From Apium graveolens (Eukaryota > Streptophyta > Magnoliopsida > Apiales > Apiaceae), in contig NC_133657.1 of the NCBI RefSeq assembly GCF_009905375.1, forward strand, positions 46,488,192 through 46,552,191: a DNA stretch of 64,000 nt, given 5' to 3'. The position numbers were made by a program, and so were the translations under genes. Positions within the stretch are counted from its first letter, which is position 1. Every line of letters begins with the position of its first letter. Under the pieces are notes generated by a model. That model searched no databases and was not told where the DNA came from. It saw only the letters and a program-made list of their open reading frames with translations. Shown one piece after another: positions 11,601-23,485 of this stretch.

Positions 11601-12464
11601 GAGTGGAAGTGGAAGCATATTGCTATGGATTTTATAGTCGGATTACAAAGGAAGAAAGCGAACCACGATGCCATTTGGGTTGTAGTAGACAGACTAACTA
11701 AGACAACTCATTTTTTTCATATTAATGAAAGATTTTCATTGGACAAGTTGGTTCACATGTATTTGAAAGAGATAGTAGTTCGTCATGGGGTCCCTCTGTC
11801 TATTGTATCTGACCAAGATCCCCAATTCAACTCAAGATTTTGGAGAAGTTTATAAGAATGCTTAAGGAACTAAGTTGAGTATGAGTACAGAATACCATCC
11901 GCCGACTGACAACCAAAATGAAAGAATGATTCAAACTATCGAAGATCTGTTACGTATTTGTGCTATTGATTTTAAAGGAAATATGCGGATCAAGCCAAAA
12001 AAGATGTGAAGTTGCAGATGGAGATCTAGTATTATTAAAAGTGTCACCGTGAAAGGGATTATCTAGATTTGGGAAGAAAGGAAAGCTGAGTCCTAGGTAC
12101 GTTGGAACTTTTGAAATTTTAAAGCGTGTCGACAATGTAGCATACAAATTGGGGTTACCCCCGCATATGGAGCATATTCATAATACTTTTCATATGGCAA
12201 TGCTTAAAAAGTATAATCTAGATTTTAGGTATATAATGAAGTATGGGTCGATAAAATTTCAGGCAGATGTGTCATATGTTGAGAATCCAATAGAGATTCA
12301 AGAGAAGAGAGAGAAAGTGTTAAGGAATAAAGTTGTAAATTTAGTAAGAGTATTGTGGAGAAACCAAAGGGTTGAAGAGTCAACCTGGGAATTAGAAAAT
12401 GTTGCGTGAGAAGTACCCTCATCTGTTTACTTAGGAGATTCTAAGGACGGGATCCTTTTAAGAG
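11601..12464 (+). pseudogene. Chromovirus G1: integrase C-terminal part and chromodomain
   Basis: Remnant of a Tekay/Del-type Ty3/gypsy pol. It begins at the integrase block [19 protein letters not shown], matching the same block in G2 (about 27737), and continues with the core ([18 protein letters not shown]). A deletion and frameshifts lie between about 11855 and 12000. A GPF-like/SH3-like part follows, then a chromodomain end (LVRVLWRNQRVEESTWELE, about 12343-12400). Everything 5-prime of the EWKW codons, including RT and gag, is missing to the left of E. RNase H and RT are therefore not represented. Confidence 0.85.
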
Positions 12465-12472
12465 GGAAATGA

Positions 12473-14959
12473 TGTAATATTTGGGATATAGTGTGTAATT
12501 ATTTTTGTCAATAAATCAATATTATGTGATTATTAAATGATTTTTTGGTGAATCATATGTTAATTGGTATATGTGTTTGGGTGTTTATATGTGGTAAAAT
12601 TTGAGAATTTTAATTTTATATGTCTAAAATAAAGTATAGATAATTTTGATATTTTTCTATTAATTTATATGTTATTATATGATTTTATAAAGAATTTATA
12701 GATTTATTAAATTATTTTTCAGATTAATTATAAATTATTTTGAATAATCAAGAATCATCCAACTTCAAATGTTTTTACGTTTTTACTACCCAGAATTCTC
12801 GAAAAACTCCTTTCTAACCTAATTTGATCATTCCGAGCATTTTCCATGTTTTGACATTTTCGATCCGTAGTACGGTTTTACCTGTGCGGTTCCTGGCGCA
12901 AATTTTACGATTCAATTTTTGTTTCAGTAAACCAATAAAACCCGTATTTACGAGAAACATGATATTTTGATATACTATTATATTATCTTCTCGTAATTCG
13001 TGTAGCCAAAGTGCTGAGACCAATACTGGATTTGACAAAACGCCTGGTTTTGATAATTATCCTAAAACCGGTACCAAATTGGATAAGTTTTATTAATACT
13101 TAACGATTAAGTATTCTATTTTTATATCCGGTATGATCCAACGGGGTACCAATATTCCATAAATATAAATAGCTAATACAGTGTCTTATTTTGTACAGAT
13201 AATCATAAACAAACAGTAAAATTAACTAATTATCCCGAGAAAATACGTAAATTCATCGTGTTCTTCATATTCAAACGAGGATTCGAAGGCGTTATCGAAC
13301 TCTGATTTGGGTGTGCAAGTAGTCGAATCAAAGCTCGTAACAAGTAGAATCAAGTTTCATAATCCATCCAACTGCAGAATCAAGTGGTCTTTTTCTATAT
13401 TTTATTTAAATTCAAATTTAATTATGATTAAATTATGACTTTTTGATTTTGAAGTTGTTTATGTGTTTTGATGATTGCATATTGTAGAGAATTGAATTCT
13501 GGTCATTTTGGTATATTATATGTTGAATTTTATGTTTTATATCATTTAGGAATTTGAGTTTAATTTTCGGATTAAACAAATTAGGGTTATATATACTTTG
13601 AATATTTTCAATTCAAATTGGGAGTTTCTTATATAATGATTGTCTGTTTGTTTTGATTGTTGGGTTTAATTGTAAGAATCACGAGCTTCATTTATGCATA
13701 TAGATCGTTAAATTTGGTTAAGAAATTAGCTGATTGATTGTTTGATCGGAAAACTTCGAGTTCACCGGGTTCTATGGTTTTCACCGAAAGATGCAATTGG
13801 TTCATTGTTGATCTCAGTTATGGATTGAATCTAAATTCTGTAATGTTTTCTATGTTGTTTGGATTGAGAAATGGATTCAACGGTTTGTTTTAACCGGGGA
13901 AACAGGCTCATCGGAGTCGGCGACACTCACCGGAATATTGGGGAAATTCCAGAATCCGGTCGGTGTTCATACCGACCCGGATTGGTTCCTCCTGACCCGG
14001 CTGGATAACCCGGGTTTAATCCCGTTAACCCAATTCAAATTTCCAAATCTTGTTTCTGAAATTTTCTATTTTAAAAATAAATCAAAAAATATATTTCCAA
14101 TTTCTAAAATTCATTTTAATTATTTATAAATTCAATAATAAATCTTAATTATTTAATTAATTAATTTTATATAATAATTGATTATGTGATTGGTCAATTA
14201 ATTTAAATTATTAATTGATTAATTGATTTAATTAGTTATTAATAAATTTTAATTGATTATTTAATTTGATTTAATTATTCCTTTTGATTTAAAAATCTGA
14301 AAAATAGTTCGAGCCTTAAAATAATTTTTTAAATTATGTTCAAGGCTCGATAATTATTATTAAATAATTTTCAAGTCAGATTCAGGTATTCGAACCATTT
14401 TATTTATTTCTAAAATGATTCTGGTACCCGTTTTAATCCCGAAAAATGTTCAAAAATTCGTATTAAATACTAGAAAAATCATTTTAACCCCGAACCTTCT
14501 TTGAAAAATTATTTATATTGAATACCTTGCGTGCTATTTGCTATCTGATTAGTGTGTTATATGACCATGTGTCTATTGTTTGATTGTTTCAGTCATAATT
14601 TTCAATCCGTAAATCGGATTTGGGTGAAACGAAGGCTCGATAAAAGCTTATGACATCTATGTGACGATTAGAATGATATGAGATTGAGTATTGATAGATA
14701 CTTTTGATGTCTAGCAGAGGAAACAAGGTGTAGAAAAGGAAATCAAGTGATCAATAAATAGAACCGAGACGTAGAAAAATAAAACAAGTAATCAGTAAGA
14801 AGAAGAAAGGCATAGAAAAAGAAAACAAGTGATCAGTGAGAAGAAGAAAAGCATATGAAAAGAAGACAAGTGGTTGTTGAGTAAAAACGTTAGACGAGTG
14901 CAAGTGAAGTTGGAAATCATTTGCGATAAGGCAAGTGTTATTAAACCTTCTTGAGATAT
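12473..14959 (+). repeat. 3-prime LTR of chromovirus G1 (cut by A)
   Basis: It starts TGTAATATTTGGG after a purine-rich stretch (AAGAGGGAAATGA) just downstream of the chromodomain. It runs without genes to the insertion point of A at 14960. The right end of the LTR is not seen on this side and no continuation was found, so its length is unknown. The interior is AT-rich (about 14040-14330 almost only A and T). A TCTAGCAGAGGAAACAAGG-like piece near 14708 recalls the GATAGCAGAGG piece of the G3 LTR at 60190. Confidence 0.7.
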
Positions 14960-15012
14960 TGTTACGTACTGATTCTCAATGATCAGAAGAAGCTCAGGAT
15001 CTGGCTGTTCGG

Positions 15013-15101
15013 GTGTCATCAGTATTTGATGTGTCATCAGTATTTGATGTGTCGTCAGGATTTGACACATCATCAGCATTTGGATGTCATAAGTATTTGG
15101 A
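15013..15101 (+). repeat. 18-bp tandem repeat (5 units) in LTR A
   Basis: Five consecutive units, the first two identical (GTGTCATCAGTATTTGAT) and the others diverged, the last 17 bp. They lie about 50 bp into the LTR, in the expected U3 enhancer region. Confidence 0.85.
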
Positions 15102-15418
15102 GGCAGTCAGCTTAGAAGATTTGTTCTGTTCCTTGTATTGTGGAATAGATATCTCTTGCGTCTGAGTGGTAGGATTTTATCTATTCAGTTAAAGATATGT
15201 ATCAGTTTCAGTTAGCTTTTGATAATGCATATCCTAGATTATTTAGTTATAGCTGTGTATTCTATAAACACAGTTTAGGCCATCACATAGTGAATTAACT
15301 TGAGCATAATACGAACTAGCAGCTTTCAAGAACATCAGTATTTCTTGAGAGAGTTTTATAACAGTTTTTATCAGAAATATAAAAAGTTGTTATATTTTAT
15401 TACTTGTTCAAAACATTT

Positions 15419-15454
15419 ATACAATTGTATCCAACCCCCCTTAAATAATTGTAT
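15419..15454 (+). other. Stem-loop with C-rich loop (A LTR)
   Basis: ATACAATT (15419-15426) pairs with AATTGTAT (15447-15454). The loop contains CCAACCCCCCTT. Same position and loop type as in D, B and C, with a different stem. Confidence 0.65.
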
Positions 15455-15471
15455 CTTTACTGGGCAGTAAT

Positions 15472-15483
15472 TGGTATCGGAGC
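15472..15483 (+). other. Primer binding site of element A
   Basis: TGGTATCGGAGC, a one-base variant of the usual TGGTATCAGAGC, follows the LTR end directly and precedes the gag start by 35 bases. Confidence 0.85.
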
Positions 15484-15517
15484 GGACTGATAATTTACTA
15501 TCAGAATCGATTTAAAC

Positions 15518-17138
15518 ATGTCTCTGAAGAAGTATGAAAGTATAAAAATTCCCATTCTGAAGAAGGCTGAATATCCTACATGGAAAGTGAAGATGCCCAT
15601 GCACTTGGAAGCTATAGATCTAGACTATCTCGATGTAATCAATGATGGACCTTACAAGATAACAAAATTCGAACCTACAACCCCCACTGTTGATGAACAT
15701 CTCCAGCTGAAGGAGAAGAGTGAATGAACACTAGAAGAAAAGGTCGTTGTACTGAAAGATGCAAAGGTAAGAAATATTTGCATAACAGTCTTAATTCTGT
15801 GATGTCAAATAGGGTTATAGCTTACAAGACTGCCAAAGAAATCTGGGATGCCCTTGAGACTCAATGCCAAGGAACCACAACCATTAAGAAGAATAAAAGG
15901 GTTGTCTTAGTTCAAGAATATGAACATTTCAAGGCAAAGACTGATGAGAGTCTCACAGACATTTATGATAGGTTTCTTACTCTGCTCAATGACCTATCTT
16001 TGGTGGACTGGATGGACTCCACTGACTCTGAAGTTGAAGGAACAAACTATGAACTGATGGCTAGATTTGATAGTCCTGCTTCTCCTGATTCTAAGGTATC
16101 AACATCCTTCTTTTCTCTTGATAATGAGGATATATCTGAATTGAAATCTATTCTTAAATCTTTGCATGGTAATTTTAAGAATAAGGCTCTAGAAAATGAT
16201 AGAGTTATAACTGAAATTGAGATCATGAAGTCTAGGAATGAACAATTAGAGTCTGACTAATCAGACTGAATTTAAGAAAGAATATGAAAGAGCTAAACAT
16301 ACATTAAAGATCCTTGAGGCTAGATACAGTATGTAAGAAAAAGATTTAGAAATGAGAGAAAAACCCTTAAAGCCTGGACTGATTCAGACAAAAAGGTTCA
16401 TGAGATAATCTTAAAGAAGAATTGGAAATAATGCCTCGGTTATAAAGATGGAATTAAAGATGTTGACACTGAAAATTAAATTACTTTTAAGACTCCTGTT
16501 AAGTTTATCTCTTCAGAAAACAATGAACCCAAATCAACCTATGAAAAGGGTTCAACATCTACTTATCAGGAAAAGAAAGTAAATAACAAAAATCAAAGTG
16601 ATGAAAACAAAGAAAACATTAAGGTTGTCAAGAAAGAAAAGAACATAGGACTTTTGTCAAAATGACAACTGAAAAAGAAATAATCTGAAGTTACTGATAA
16701 ACCTCAGATAAAAGTCCAAAAAGAAACAGGAATGATAAGCAAGGTGTGTCTAAAGATTCCAACTATAAGGTTGCTCCCAATGCTCCTAGAAAAACTTATT
16801 TTAACTATGGAAATACTAATCATCTTGCTATTGATTGCATGGGGAGTAAGAAAAAGAAATCTGCAATTCTTGAGTCTGATGTTAGGGGTAGATTAGCATT
16901 TTATAAACCACAAAATCCTTGTTTTCATTGTGGTAGTAGTTGGCATTCAATTTACACTTGTAGTTCTTATCATAAGCTGTATCACAATTTCTATGAACCT
17001 TTGCCTAAGTTTAATAAAACTGCTTATGTGCTGAATTTTGCAAGTTCTACTAAATCTGCTTCTGATATGCAAACTCTATCAAAGAAAAACCTGTCAGAAT
17101 TGATTCTGAATCACAGAAACTTAAGTTGTTCAAAATAA
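15518..17138 (+). pseudogene. Element A: gag of a SIRE-type copia
   Basis: The ATG at 15518 begins a SIRE-like gag (KIPILKKAEYPTWKVKMPMH). A TGA at 15725-15727 stands where the family usually has tryptophan, and a one-base deletion near 15776 shifts reading into the frame of 15724-16260 (LETQCQGTTTIKKN, QEYEHFKAKTDESLTDIYDR). The middle (16261-16745) is broken by stops. The C-terminal part 16746-17138 has a zinc-knuckle remnant (YFNYGNTNHLAIDC, first cysteine lost) and a second Cys/His cluster (CFHCGSSWHSIYTC). The gag is long, as in SIRE elements. Not translatable. Confidence 0.82.
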
Positions 17139-17155
17139 GGGCCCAAGAAGTGTGG

Positions 17156-18719
17156 GTCCTTAAAAATCCTTCTAATTAATCATCTCTCTGATTGCAGGGT
17201 AACAGGAAGAACATTCTTGTCTTGGACAGTGGATGTTCTGGACAAATGACTGGAAATAAAACCCCGCTGTCAGAATTTGAGAGGAAGGTTGGCCCAGATA
17301 TATCTTATGGAGATGGAAACACTGAACACACTCTGGGATATGGAAACTTGATAATTGGAAAGGTGGTAATAGAAAAATGTGGCATTGGTGGAAGGATTGA
17401 AACACAATCTACTGAGCATCAGTCAGATCACTGACAAAGGTTACCATGTGGTATTCTATGACTCTCACTGTGAAATTGTTCACATCAAGACAAAGAAAGT
17501 TGTCAACATATATGAAGCTAGACTACATGAAAGTCTTGAGAAAGAAGCTACTTGCCTTATCTCTAAGTCATCAGAAGATGAATCCTGGAATTGGCATAAG
17601 AAGCTCTCACATCTCAACTTTAATTCTATAAACGAACTTGTCAAGAAGGAGCTAGTGAGAGGACTACCAAACATGCTATATTCATCTGCTGGTCTTTGTG
17701 ATGCCTGCCAAAAGTCCAAACAAAGAAGAGTATCCTTCAAAAGCAAAACAGAGTTCTCCATCACTGAACTATATCACATGCTACAATTGGATCTCTTTGG
17801 ACCAGTGAACATAATGTCAATCAACAAGAAAAGGTACACACTTGTAATTGTTGATGATTTCACTAGATATACCTGGGTGTATTTTCTACACAGGAAAGAT
17901 GAAACTCCAGAAATTCTTCTGGATCATGTAAAGCAAATTGAAAATGGAACAAAATTCAAAGTGAAAATTCTGAGAAGTGATAATGGCACCGAGTTCAAGA
18001 ATTCAAAGATAGAGGAAGTTTGCAAGTACAAAGGTATACAACAACAATTCTCAGCGCCTGGTACACCTCAACAAAATGGTGTTGTTGAGAGGAAAAACAG
18101 AACATTGATTGAAGTTGGCAGAACTCTACTAGAAGAAGCTAAGTTACCCACTTACTTCTGGGCTGAAGCAGTAAACACATCCTGTTACACTCAGAACATC
18201 ACTCTAATAAACAAACATGGTGTAACTCCTTATCAGATGATAAAAGAAAAGAAGCCAAGTCTGAAACATCTCCATATATTTGGATTTAAGTGTTTTGTTC
18301 TCAGAACTCACACTGATCAGCTAGGAAAATTTGAATCAAAAGCTGATGAAGGAATCTTTGTTGGATATGCACCATCAAGAGCATATATAGTTTTCAATCT
18401 GAGAACAAATACTATAGTTATATCCATCAATGTGTCTTTTGATGATAGAAAGATTCCTGGACTTGAAGAAGACTTTCACGAAAGATTAATTTTTGAGAAT
18501 AAAAATGCATTGATGGACTTTGCATCAGACTTCAATAAATCATCAATTACTGATGATCTAAGTCCTGACACTCCTTCAGATCCTGAAGATGATCAATGTA
18601 CTGATGAACCTGCACATGTTGAGGGGGAGCAACAACAAGGTTCAACAGATGGTACCAACCAGAATAATCAACTCAAGGTTCTTCTCAATCTGATCAAACA
18701 TAATCCAATGCTGACATAA
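17156..18719 (+). pseudogene. Element A: protease and integrase
   Basis: The protease site VLDSGCSGQMTGNK (about 17219) carries the aspartate in D-S-G. One frameshift near 17395 joins it to the integrase frame open from 17379 to 18719. Integrase features are the HHCC finger (WHKKLSHLNF, CDACQKSKQ), catalytic D in LDLFGP, D in RSDNGTEF, E in QQNGVVERKN. The end is a poorly conserved acidic/glutamine-rich linker. Between gag and protease (17130-17197) are stop codons and a pyrimidine-rich stretch ending TTGCAG, a layout also seen in B. Confidence 0.85.
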
Positions 18720-19305
18720 TATCAGGAGAGCATGAGTCAAGTGTTAATACTTCATCAGGAAATAACAGCACTGACTCAGGGGGAGCCTCAAATGCATTTG
18801 ATAAGGCACATAATTCAGGGGGAGCATCAAGCTCCAGAAGAATATTTCCTCATGCCAGAAAATGGACCAAAGATCACACTCCTGATCTGATCATTGGAAA
18901 TCCTGATAAAGGTGTACAGATAAGGAGTGCAACTCAAAATGAATGTCTTTATCATAATCTACTTTCAAAAGAAGAACCAAAGAAAGTAGAAGATGCACTC
19001 AAGGATGCAGACTGGGTCATAGCTATGCAAGAAGAGCTGAATGAGTTTGAAATAATTAAAGTATGGAAGCTGGTGCCTAGACCTAAAAACAGGTCAATTA
19101 TAGGCACAAAGTGGGTCTTTAGAAATAAGACTGATTCTGATGGAACAATTGTCAGAAACAAGGCTCGGTTAGTGGCTAAGGGCTATTCTCAACAGGAAGG
19201 CATTGACTATGATGAGACATTTGCTCCTGTTGCTAGGCTGGAAGCAATCAGAATCTTCTTGGCATATACTGCACACAAGAAATTCAAAGTCTTCCAGATG
19301 GATGT
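18720..19305 (+). pseudogene. Element A: N-terminal half of reverse transcriptase, cut by G2
   Basis: The linker has GGGGGAGC runs and a [21 protein letters not shown] region, then RT from about 19025 ([61 protein letters not shown]). The frame breaks at QMDV, codons 19294-19305, where SIRE RTs continue KSAFLNG. From 19306 the sequence is the LTR of G2. The rest of RT and all RNase H of A are not found anywhere downstream. Confidence 0.88.
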
Positions 19306-19865
19306 TGTTACAACCGGCATTTTCGTGTAATATTATTTGTGGTTTTGGTATAATATTAAAGTCGAAAGTAAATATGATCAATGATTTCACGATGTGTTAG
19401 TGAGAATTTCTGCATTATAAAATTTTTATGTGTAGAACATGATTTTTCAAAGTAAAAGTTTATTTATTTCCTTTATTTTTAATTTATAAGGAATATTCTA
19501 AGCCTTGGAGAAATTTTCTTTTAAAAGATATTTTGTTCATAAATCTTAAAAGTGGTTTTATAAAATCTCTAAAAATCCAAATTATTTTATGGTATAAATT
19601 TTATAATTTTTAAACTTTTATTTTATTATATAAAAATAAATCTTTGAAAATAAGTTGCTTATTAATTATCAAATTACATGGTTGCCCTTGCATGCAAATC
19701 CTTTTCTATTCAATTTAAAGGGCTAAAGAGACAATTCCAACCCCACTAACTCTCATTTTACTAGCCAAATTCCTTCTTTGTCCTTGCATACAAAATGATC
19801 TAAGTATAATTGGAAGGTTATTCTTGTCAATTCTCATTTCCACTCATATTTTGTCAAATCAAAAA

Positions 19866-19874
19866 CTATAAAAC
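19866..19874 (+). promoter_or_regulatory. TATA box of the G2 LTR
   Basis: CTATAAAAC stands about 30-40 bases before a CT-rich leader, the usual plant layout for a Pol II start at roughly 19900. It would define the U3/R border. Confidence 0.5.
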
Positions 19875-22800
19875 AAGCAAAGTGTCATGATCATTTCACA
19901 CTCCACCCACACCTCACTCTCTCCTCCCTCCCTCCTCCCTCTCACTCTCGGCCTCCCCCTCTCCTCTCGGGTTTTAGCCGAGAACCAACCCCCTCCCCTT
20001 TTCTTCATTCCTCATTCAAGCTCTCACCTTCTATACAAGTAAATACTACTTCCCATATCATGATCATATATACTTCAAAGAGTTTTGAGTAAAAAGTTTA
20101 AGTTTTAAGTTTGCATGTCAAGGTTTTAGTTAGAACTCAAAGTACAACCTTGATTCTTATGGATTTAAGGTTGTTTTTTAGAGGACTACAAGGAATGGTC
20201 AAGTGCCAAGTCTTGAGAAGGAAACTCTTGATGTTGAATGGCCATTTCCCTTCTATTTCATTCGGCCATGACCTTAAGGGAGCCGAATGAATGGTCCTTG
20301 AGATCATTCTTGTTGCTTTGTTCAATTCTTGTATGTTTATGTGGTAATGGCATGAATTTTGTAGTGAAAACTTGATGAAACTCTTTGCATGCTAAGTGAT
20401 CATCTAGATATAGCTTACTCTAGGCTTGCATGTCAATTTCATGATAGATTATATTTAGAAAATATGTTGTTTTGGTTTGTAAAACTTGAAGTTATGCATG
20501 CATGTGGATTTCTCTTGGAATGTTGAAAGATTTTGATCATTTGGAAAGATTTTGTTAGTAAGCTTTAATTTCAGTAGGGATAAGGTGTTAATCTTGATTA
20601 GTGCTCCTTGATGTATGGTAATAATTCGTGTATATATTTTATAAAAATACAGAACTTGTTATTTTCAAAAACTTGATGACTTGTAAGTTGTGAAATGTGA
20701 TTTCCTTTGTTTTGCCATGTTGCACCTTAGGTAAGGATGATCTCCACCAAGATTATTTTGAGTGAAAGGAAGTTGGTTCAGTAGATCACCATGTTTAAGT
20801 CTTGGTTTGGGTATTTGGGTTGTTGGTGGTTGAGTTTGTCAAGTAAAAACCTTGGAGAAAGGAGAGTTTTAGTTGCTGCAGAAAATCAGTTTAGTACCCT
20901 GAGGTTTAGAGTGAGTTTTGACCATGTCATTGATGTGCACTTTAAGGCCCAAGCCACCAGAAGCTAGAATTAGGAGTATATGAAAGGTTTTAGGTGTTGG
21001 TTGGAGGTTTCCAAGTCGTTTGGTTAGGTGCACAAGTGGAATCACAAAATCTGTCCAGCAGGGGACAGTTTTGTTGCAACTTAGAAATAGGAAGTTTTGA
21101 CCATGTCATGGGTAGGCCCTCATTAGGCCCTGTTGGGCCTTAGTTAGAGGGAGTGTCAGAGAAGTTTTTCCAACCATAGTTCATAGGATATGAGTTAGAA
21201 CCATGTGTCACAAGTTAATTCTAGTCAGGGCATTTTTCTGCCCAGAAAAAAAAGGGAACCATGGACTTTAAGCTTAGGCTTAAGGAGGCCCAAGCTAGAC
21301 CCTTGAGCCACATCAAGTTTGGGAGATGACCTAAGGTCAGGAGAGTCTTGTGTAAGAGTTTTGGAGGAAAACTAGTAGTTTAAGGGTGTCTAATGCACTC
21401 AAGAAACCATAGATGTCATTCTGAAATTTTTACCAGTGAGCACTTTCACTTATCACATAATTTTAGAACACTTAGGAGTGAGATCTAGGTTGACCACTAT
21501 GGTGGTAAGATAGTATAAAGTCAGTAGAGAAAAAGGCCCAAGTGAGGGTCAATAGGTCTTGGATAGTTTAGTAAAGGCACATCGAGTTAGGAAGCCAAAA
21601 TTTGGAGACTTTGTCTAAGTATAGCGACCAAGTGACTTAAGTTGTGAGTCGAGATCATCCAAGCCTAGTGTTGCATTATGGTGTGTGTGATATTATTTGG
21701 TATTAAAATATGATATGTGAGTATATGTGGCTATGTGTACGATTATATTTATAAGGTGAATATAAATTGCGTGCATATAGGCCTAAGTGCCATTTGTGTT
21801 GTAAATAGGTTAAGTTGGTGATAATATATTATAATGAGGATTATTATTATTATGTAGGATCTCGAGACGAGGGTAAACTTGCCATAAAGGTTGAGTGAAG
21901 CTTCCAGTTGCTCCTACCAGCCAGACCAGACCAGCCTTTCTCAAGGCAAGTGATTCAACTTGTCTTTCGTATTCACTATAAATAGTTCATATATATTGAT
22001 GCAACTATCCTGAGTCATTTTGATATATTTGAATCAAGCGTATCTTATGTTTATCTTTGAATCATATAGAAATGCCATGAACCCTCGAGTACGTATTGCA
22101 AGTAGTTCAAAAGTCTTATCATGATAGTATATTAAAGTAATTTGAATGTCATGATAAAATAAAGAGTTATTACAGCACTTGGTTGATCCTCTTGATTACC
22201 ATGCTAATGATTCCTAAGTATTGATATCTCATCCTGATACTTGAACCCCTATAGAACCTTACCTTGAAACCTGAAAGCCAGATATTTATCAAAGTTGTCC
22301 CTAATTGATTGATACCCCTCTTTCCTATCCTAAAGCTTGACAATTCTGATATATCCTGAGTTAAAGATCATTTCTTCATACCTTAACACCCTTAGTATTT
22401 ATGAAGCTTATCTTCTTGATGTTCTAGTACTTGTACCTTATCGAAAACCATTGCTTTAAGCCTAGTTTGGCATTACTCTTTCATAATATCCAATAGCCTT
22501 GCTAAATTTCCTTGTCCTATTTCTTATATATGGAAACCTTTCAGTTACCCTAATAGAGTAAAGTCTAGTGGATCATGGCCTTGAGATTTTGTGACATATT
22601 TCCAGTGTTTCAAGTTGATCTATAATCCCTTGATAAAAATGTTTACAGTCAAAAGAGATATTATCATAAATCGACATCAGTTTTTTTAAAATGATTAAAA
22701 TGTGAATTTTTAGTCCCAAAGGGGGATAAATGTTTTCTCTGAATAGTGGATCTGGACTGAGACGCGAGTCCTTTTCACACTTATTATGTAGGCTTGAAAG

Positions 22801-23092
22801 TTGCCTAAGGATCCCATTAATGTTTTAGAACCCAACGAGGTTCGGGATTACTTCGCGGCTGATCACCGGCTGTAATCCGTAGCGTCATAAAATGATTTTG
22901 ATTAAGATATGATTTTGAAATTGTTTTGATACAAGCAAATGATGCCATCACCCAAAGTTTTATCTCTTGTTATCATTGGTTATGTCTTAACATTGTCATT
23001 CTTTAATATATATCTCGATTTATGTTTTATATCGTATTGTTTAGCACTTGTTGAGCATTTGGCTCACTTCTTGCTTTACCCTGATATTTCAG

Positions 23093-23173
23093 CTAGCAGC
23101 TATGGTTAGATTCAAGCAGACCGCCCGTAAGACCTGTGACGCTGATGCATATGTTCGAGCTCAGGTAGAATAA
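23093..23173 (+). CDS. Exon-like mini-ORF with histone H3 tail-like N-terminus (G2 LTR)
   Basis: ATG at 23102 opens 23 codons beginning MVRFKQTARKTC, with TAA at 23171-23173. Against the mature H3 tail (A-R-T-K-Q-T-A-R-K-S) it is identical at R2, K4, Q5, T6, A7, R8 and K9, with threonine for S10. The ATG lies 9 bases after a good acceptor (GATATTTCAG, ending 23092), and the frame reaches a donor-like CAG|GTAGAA at 23164/23165. An exon of 72 bases with 21 coding codons is thus possible. It sits in the LTR, 166 bases before the PBS, so a spliced RNA using this donor would drop the PBS. An equivalent ORF is in the G3 LTR at 60692. Whether it is translated is unknown; chance resemblance cannot be excluded for one copy but is less likely for two. 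Confidence 0.5.
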   Translation, partial: LAAMVRFKQTARKTCDADAYVRAQVE

Positions 23174-23344
23174 GAGATAGTTATGTGTGAGGATTCGATA
23201 TTAAAATCAGTTGTAATAGATGGTAGTGTTGGGCTGTTCCAAACCCTAAACTGTAAGATCTTGGATTATATTGTGTTTACTTATTTTTAAATATTGTAAT
23301 AGGTATATTTAATTTGCTGGTTAAGTTGGGGGTGTGACAGGTTT

Positions 23345-23356
23345 TGGTACCAGAGC
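23345..23356 (+). other. Primer binding site of G2
   Basis: TGGTACCAGAGC, a one-base variant of the initiator tRNA-Met PBS, five bases after the LTR end. Confidence 0.85.
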
Positions 23357-23485
23357 TACGGTTTAGAGTCCCTGGACAGCTCAAAATAAGTTATAGGATT
23401 TATGTATAGGCTATAGATAATATGCGAGAGAGTAGGTTAAGTAAATTTATTATTAATACTCCTCTTATTGGTTTGTCAGTAAAGG

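Larger units (their letters stand above)
14960..15470 (+). repeat. 5-prime LTR of SIRE-type element A (511 bp)
   Basis: Start TGTTAC is inferred from its near-complementarity to the end (GGGCAGTAA) and from a SIRE PBS immediately after. The last CA is not preserved. It contains an 18-bp tandem repeat (15013-15101), a TATA-like TCTATAAAC (15261-15269) and the C-rich stem-loop 15419-15454. The exact first base is less certain than for the other LTRs. Confidence 0.65.
19306..23339 (+). repeat. 5-prime LTR of chromovirus G2 (about 4.0 kb)
   Basis: It starts TGTTACAACC inside the RT codons of A and ends GGTGTGACA, five bases before a PBS. The ends are imperfect inverted repeats (TGTTAC/GTGACA). 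A TATA-like CTATAAAAC (19866-19874) is followed by a strongly CT-rich leader (about 19895-20010) typical of plant core promoters. Possible donor-like GTAAAT near 20039. Most of the rest has no ORF of note. Near the right end is an exon-like ORF resembling the histone H3 tail (23093-23164). With no 3-prime LTR to compare, length rests on the start, end and PBS signals. Confidence 0.75.

Noticed and set aside
12814..13038. Minus-strand frame in the G1 LTR
   Set aside because: Chance frame in non-coding LTR sequence.
17156..17197. Gag-protease gap of A as a true intron
   Set aside because: 42 nt (38 in B) is below usual plant intron size. Reported instead as an odd border.
23102..23173. Captured fragment of a real histone H3 gene
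   Set aside because: Similarity stops after about ten residues and two LTRs carry different versions; no longer H3 coding sequence is visible. Convergent or ancient short mimic, or chance, fits better.
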